Source: Streptomyces flaveolus (GTDB lineage: Bacteria; Actinomycetota; Actinomycetes; Streptomycetales; Streptomycetaceae). From it: 21,207 nucleotides of DNA. The notes beneath the pieces are model-generated. The model ran no database searches. It was not told the DNA's origin and saw only the letters and a program-made list of their open reading frames with translations. The stretch is taken from the NCBI RefSeq assembly GCF_000716535.1, contig NZ_JNWV01000072.1:1-21207 (forward strand), read 5' to 3'. A program made the position numbers and the translations under genes. Below are positions 20,958-21,207 of the stretch, one piece after another (the stretch's first letter is position 1; every line of letters starts with the position of its first letter).

Positions 20958-21206
20958 TCAGCGCTTGAGCGTGAAGGTGAAGTCGTCGGAGAGCTTGCCG
21001 CCCAGCCGGACCGCCGAAACGACTTTCTCCTCCGTGATCAGTCTTTCGACCTCGGCCCGCGAAAGACTGCAACCTTCAGCGATCAGTCGCACCGGCCGGA
21101 CAGGAACCCGGGTTGCGTCCTGAGAAGTGGTGTACGGGTTCCCACCTGATCCGGGCGTTTGCCCCGGCGTCGGAGTGAGAGTCCGGATACAAGAACGGCC
21201 ACCGGC
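20958..21206 (-). CDS. 3' end of a minus-strand gene, unknown product (continues past the window)
   Basis: The minus-strand frame is open from the right edge to a TGA at 20958-20960 (83 codons). The last 44 residues look like real protein: VRLIAEGCSLSRAEVERLIT, then EEKVVSAVRLGGKLSDDFTF and TLKR. The part before that is Pro/Gly/Thr-rich (TPTPGQTPGSGGNPYTTSQD) and may be a linker or non-coding. An internal GTG start for a 44-aa product lacks a ribosome site. The strong hairpin just downstream supports a real transcript end. I recognise no family. Confidence 0.45.
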   Translation of the reverse strand, partial: AGGRSCIRTLTPTPGQTPGSGGNPYTTSQDATRVPVRPVRLIAEGCSLSRAEVERLITEEKVVSAVRLGGKLSDDFTFTLKR

Positions 21207-21207
21207 T

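Overview
The window looks like chromosomal DNA from Streptomyces or a close relative. It is very GC-rich with strong third-position G/C bias, it uses several GTG starts, and its protein families are typical of that group: an ABC sugar importer without its own ATPase, DUF4142, DUF6233, a Trypco1 partner, and a trypsin-STAND-WD40 giant. All family names come from reading motifs by eye; no database search was run.

Left part (1-8167), catabolic and intact. A LysR-type regulator runs off the left edge (minus strand). It is divergent from a HisD-superfamily dehydrogenase, with a perfect 7+5+7 inverted repeat in the 80-bp gap. After a 396-bp gap with hairpins comes a five-gene operon: sugar-binding lipoprotein, two ABC permeases, a nitrilase-superfamily amidase and a GH13 alpha-glucosidase. 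All four internal junctions are 4-bp GTGA/ATGA overlaps, so the amidase is locked into a sugar-uptake and hydrolysis unit. That suggests a substrate with both an alpha-glucosidic and an amide-type bond.

Middle part (about 8.2-18.8 kb), accessory and conflict-like. It contains a two-TM protein of unknown function, a broken fragment, an unknown 165-aa protein, a minus-strand pair (lipoprotein, then a protein ending in a Schlafen/AlbA_2 domain), an unknown 182-aa protein, and a frameshifted IS21 IstA remnant joined to an unknown fragment. It ends with a two-gene module: a 112-aa Trypco1-like protein and a 1383-aa protein with trypsin-like protease, nSTAND NTPase, one TM helix and 14 WD40 blades. 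The blades are near-identical 126-bp DNA repeats. They split into two sets of seven by a GS versus GG signature and show two-blade duplications. This module is the most interesting system in the window.

Right part (18.8-21.2 kb), mostly decayed DNA. It holds a secreted, C-terminally anchored DUF4142 protein, a minus-strand IS5-type transposase remnant, a DUF6233 gene broken by several frameshifts, a strong 12-bp-stem hairpin, and the 3' end of a minus-strand gene that continues past the edge.
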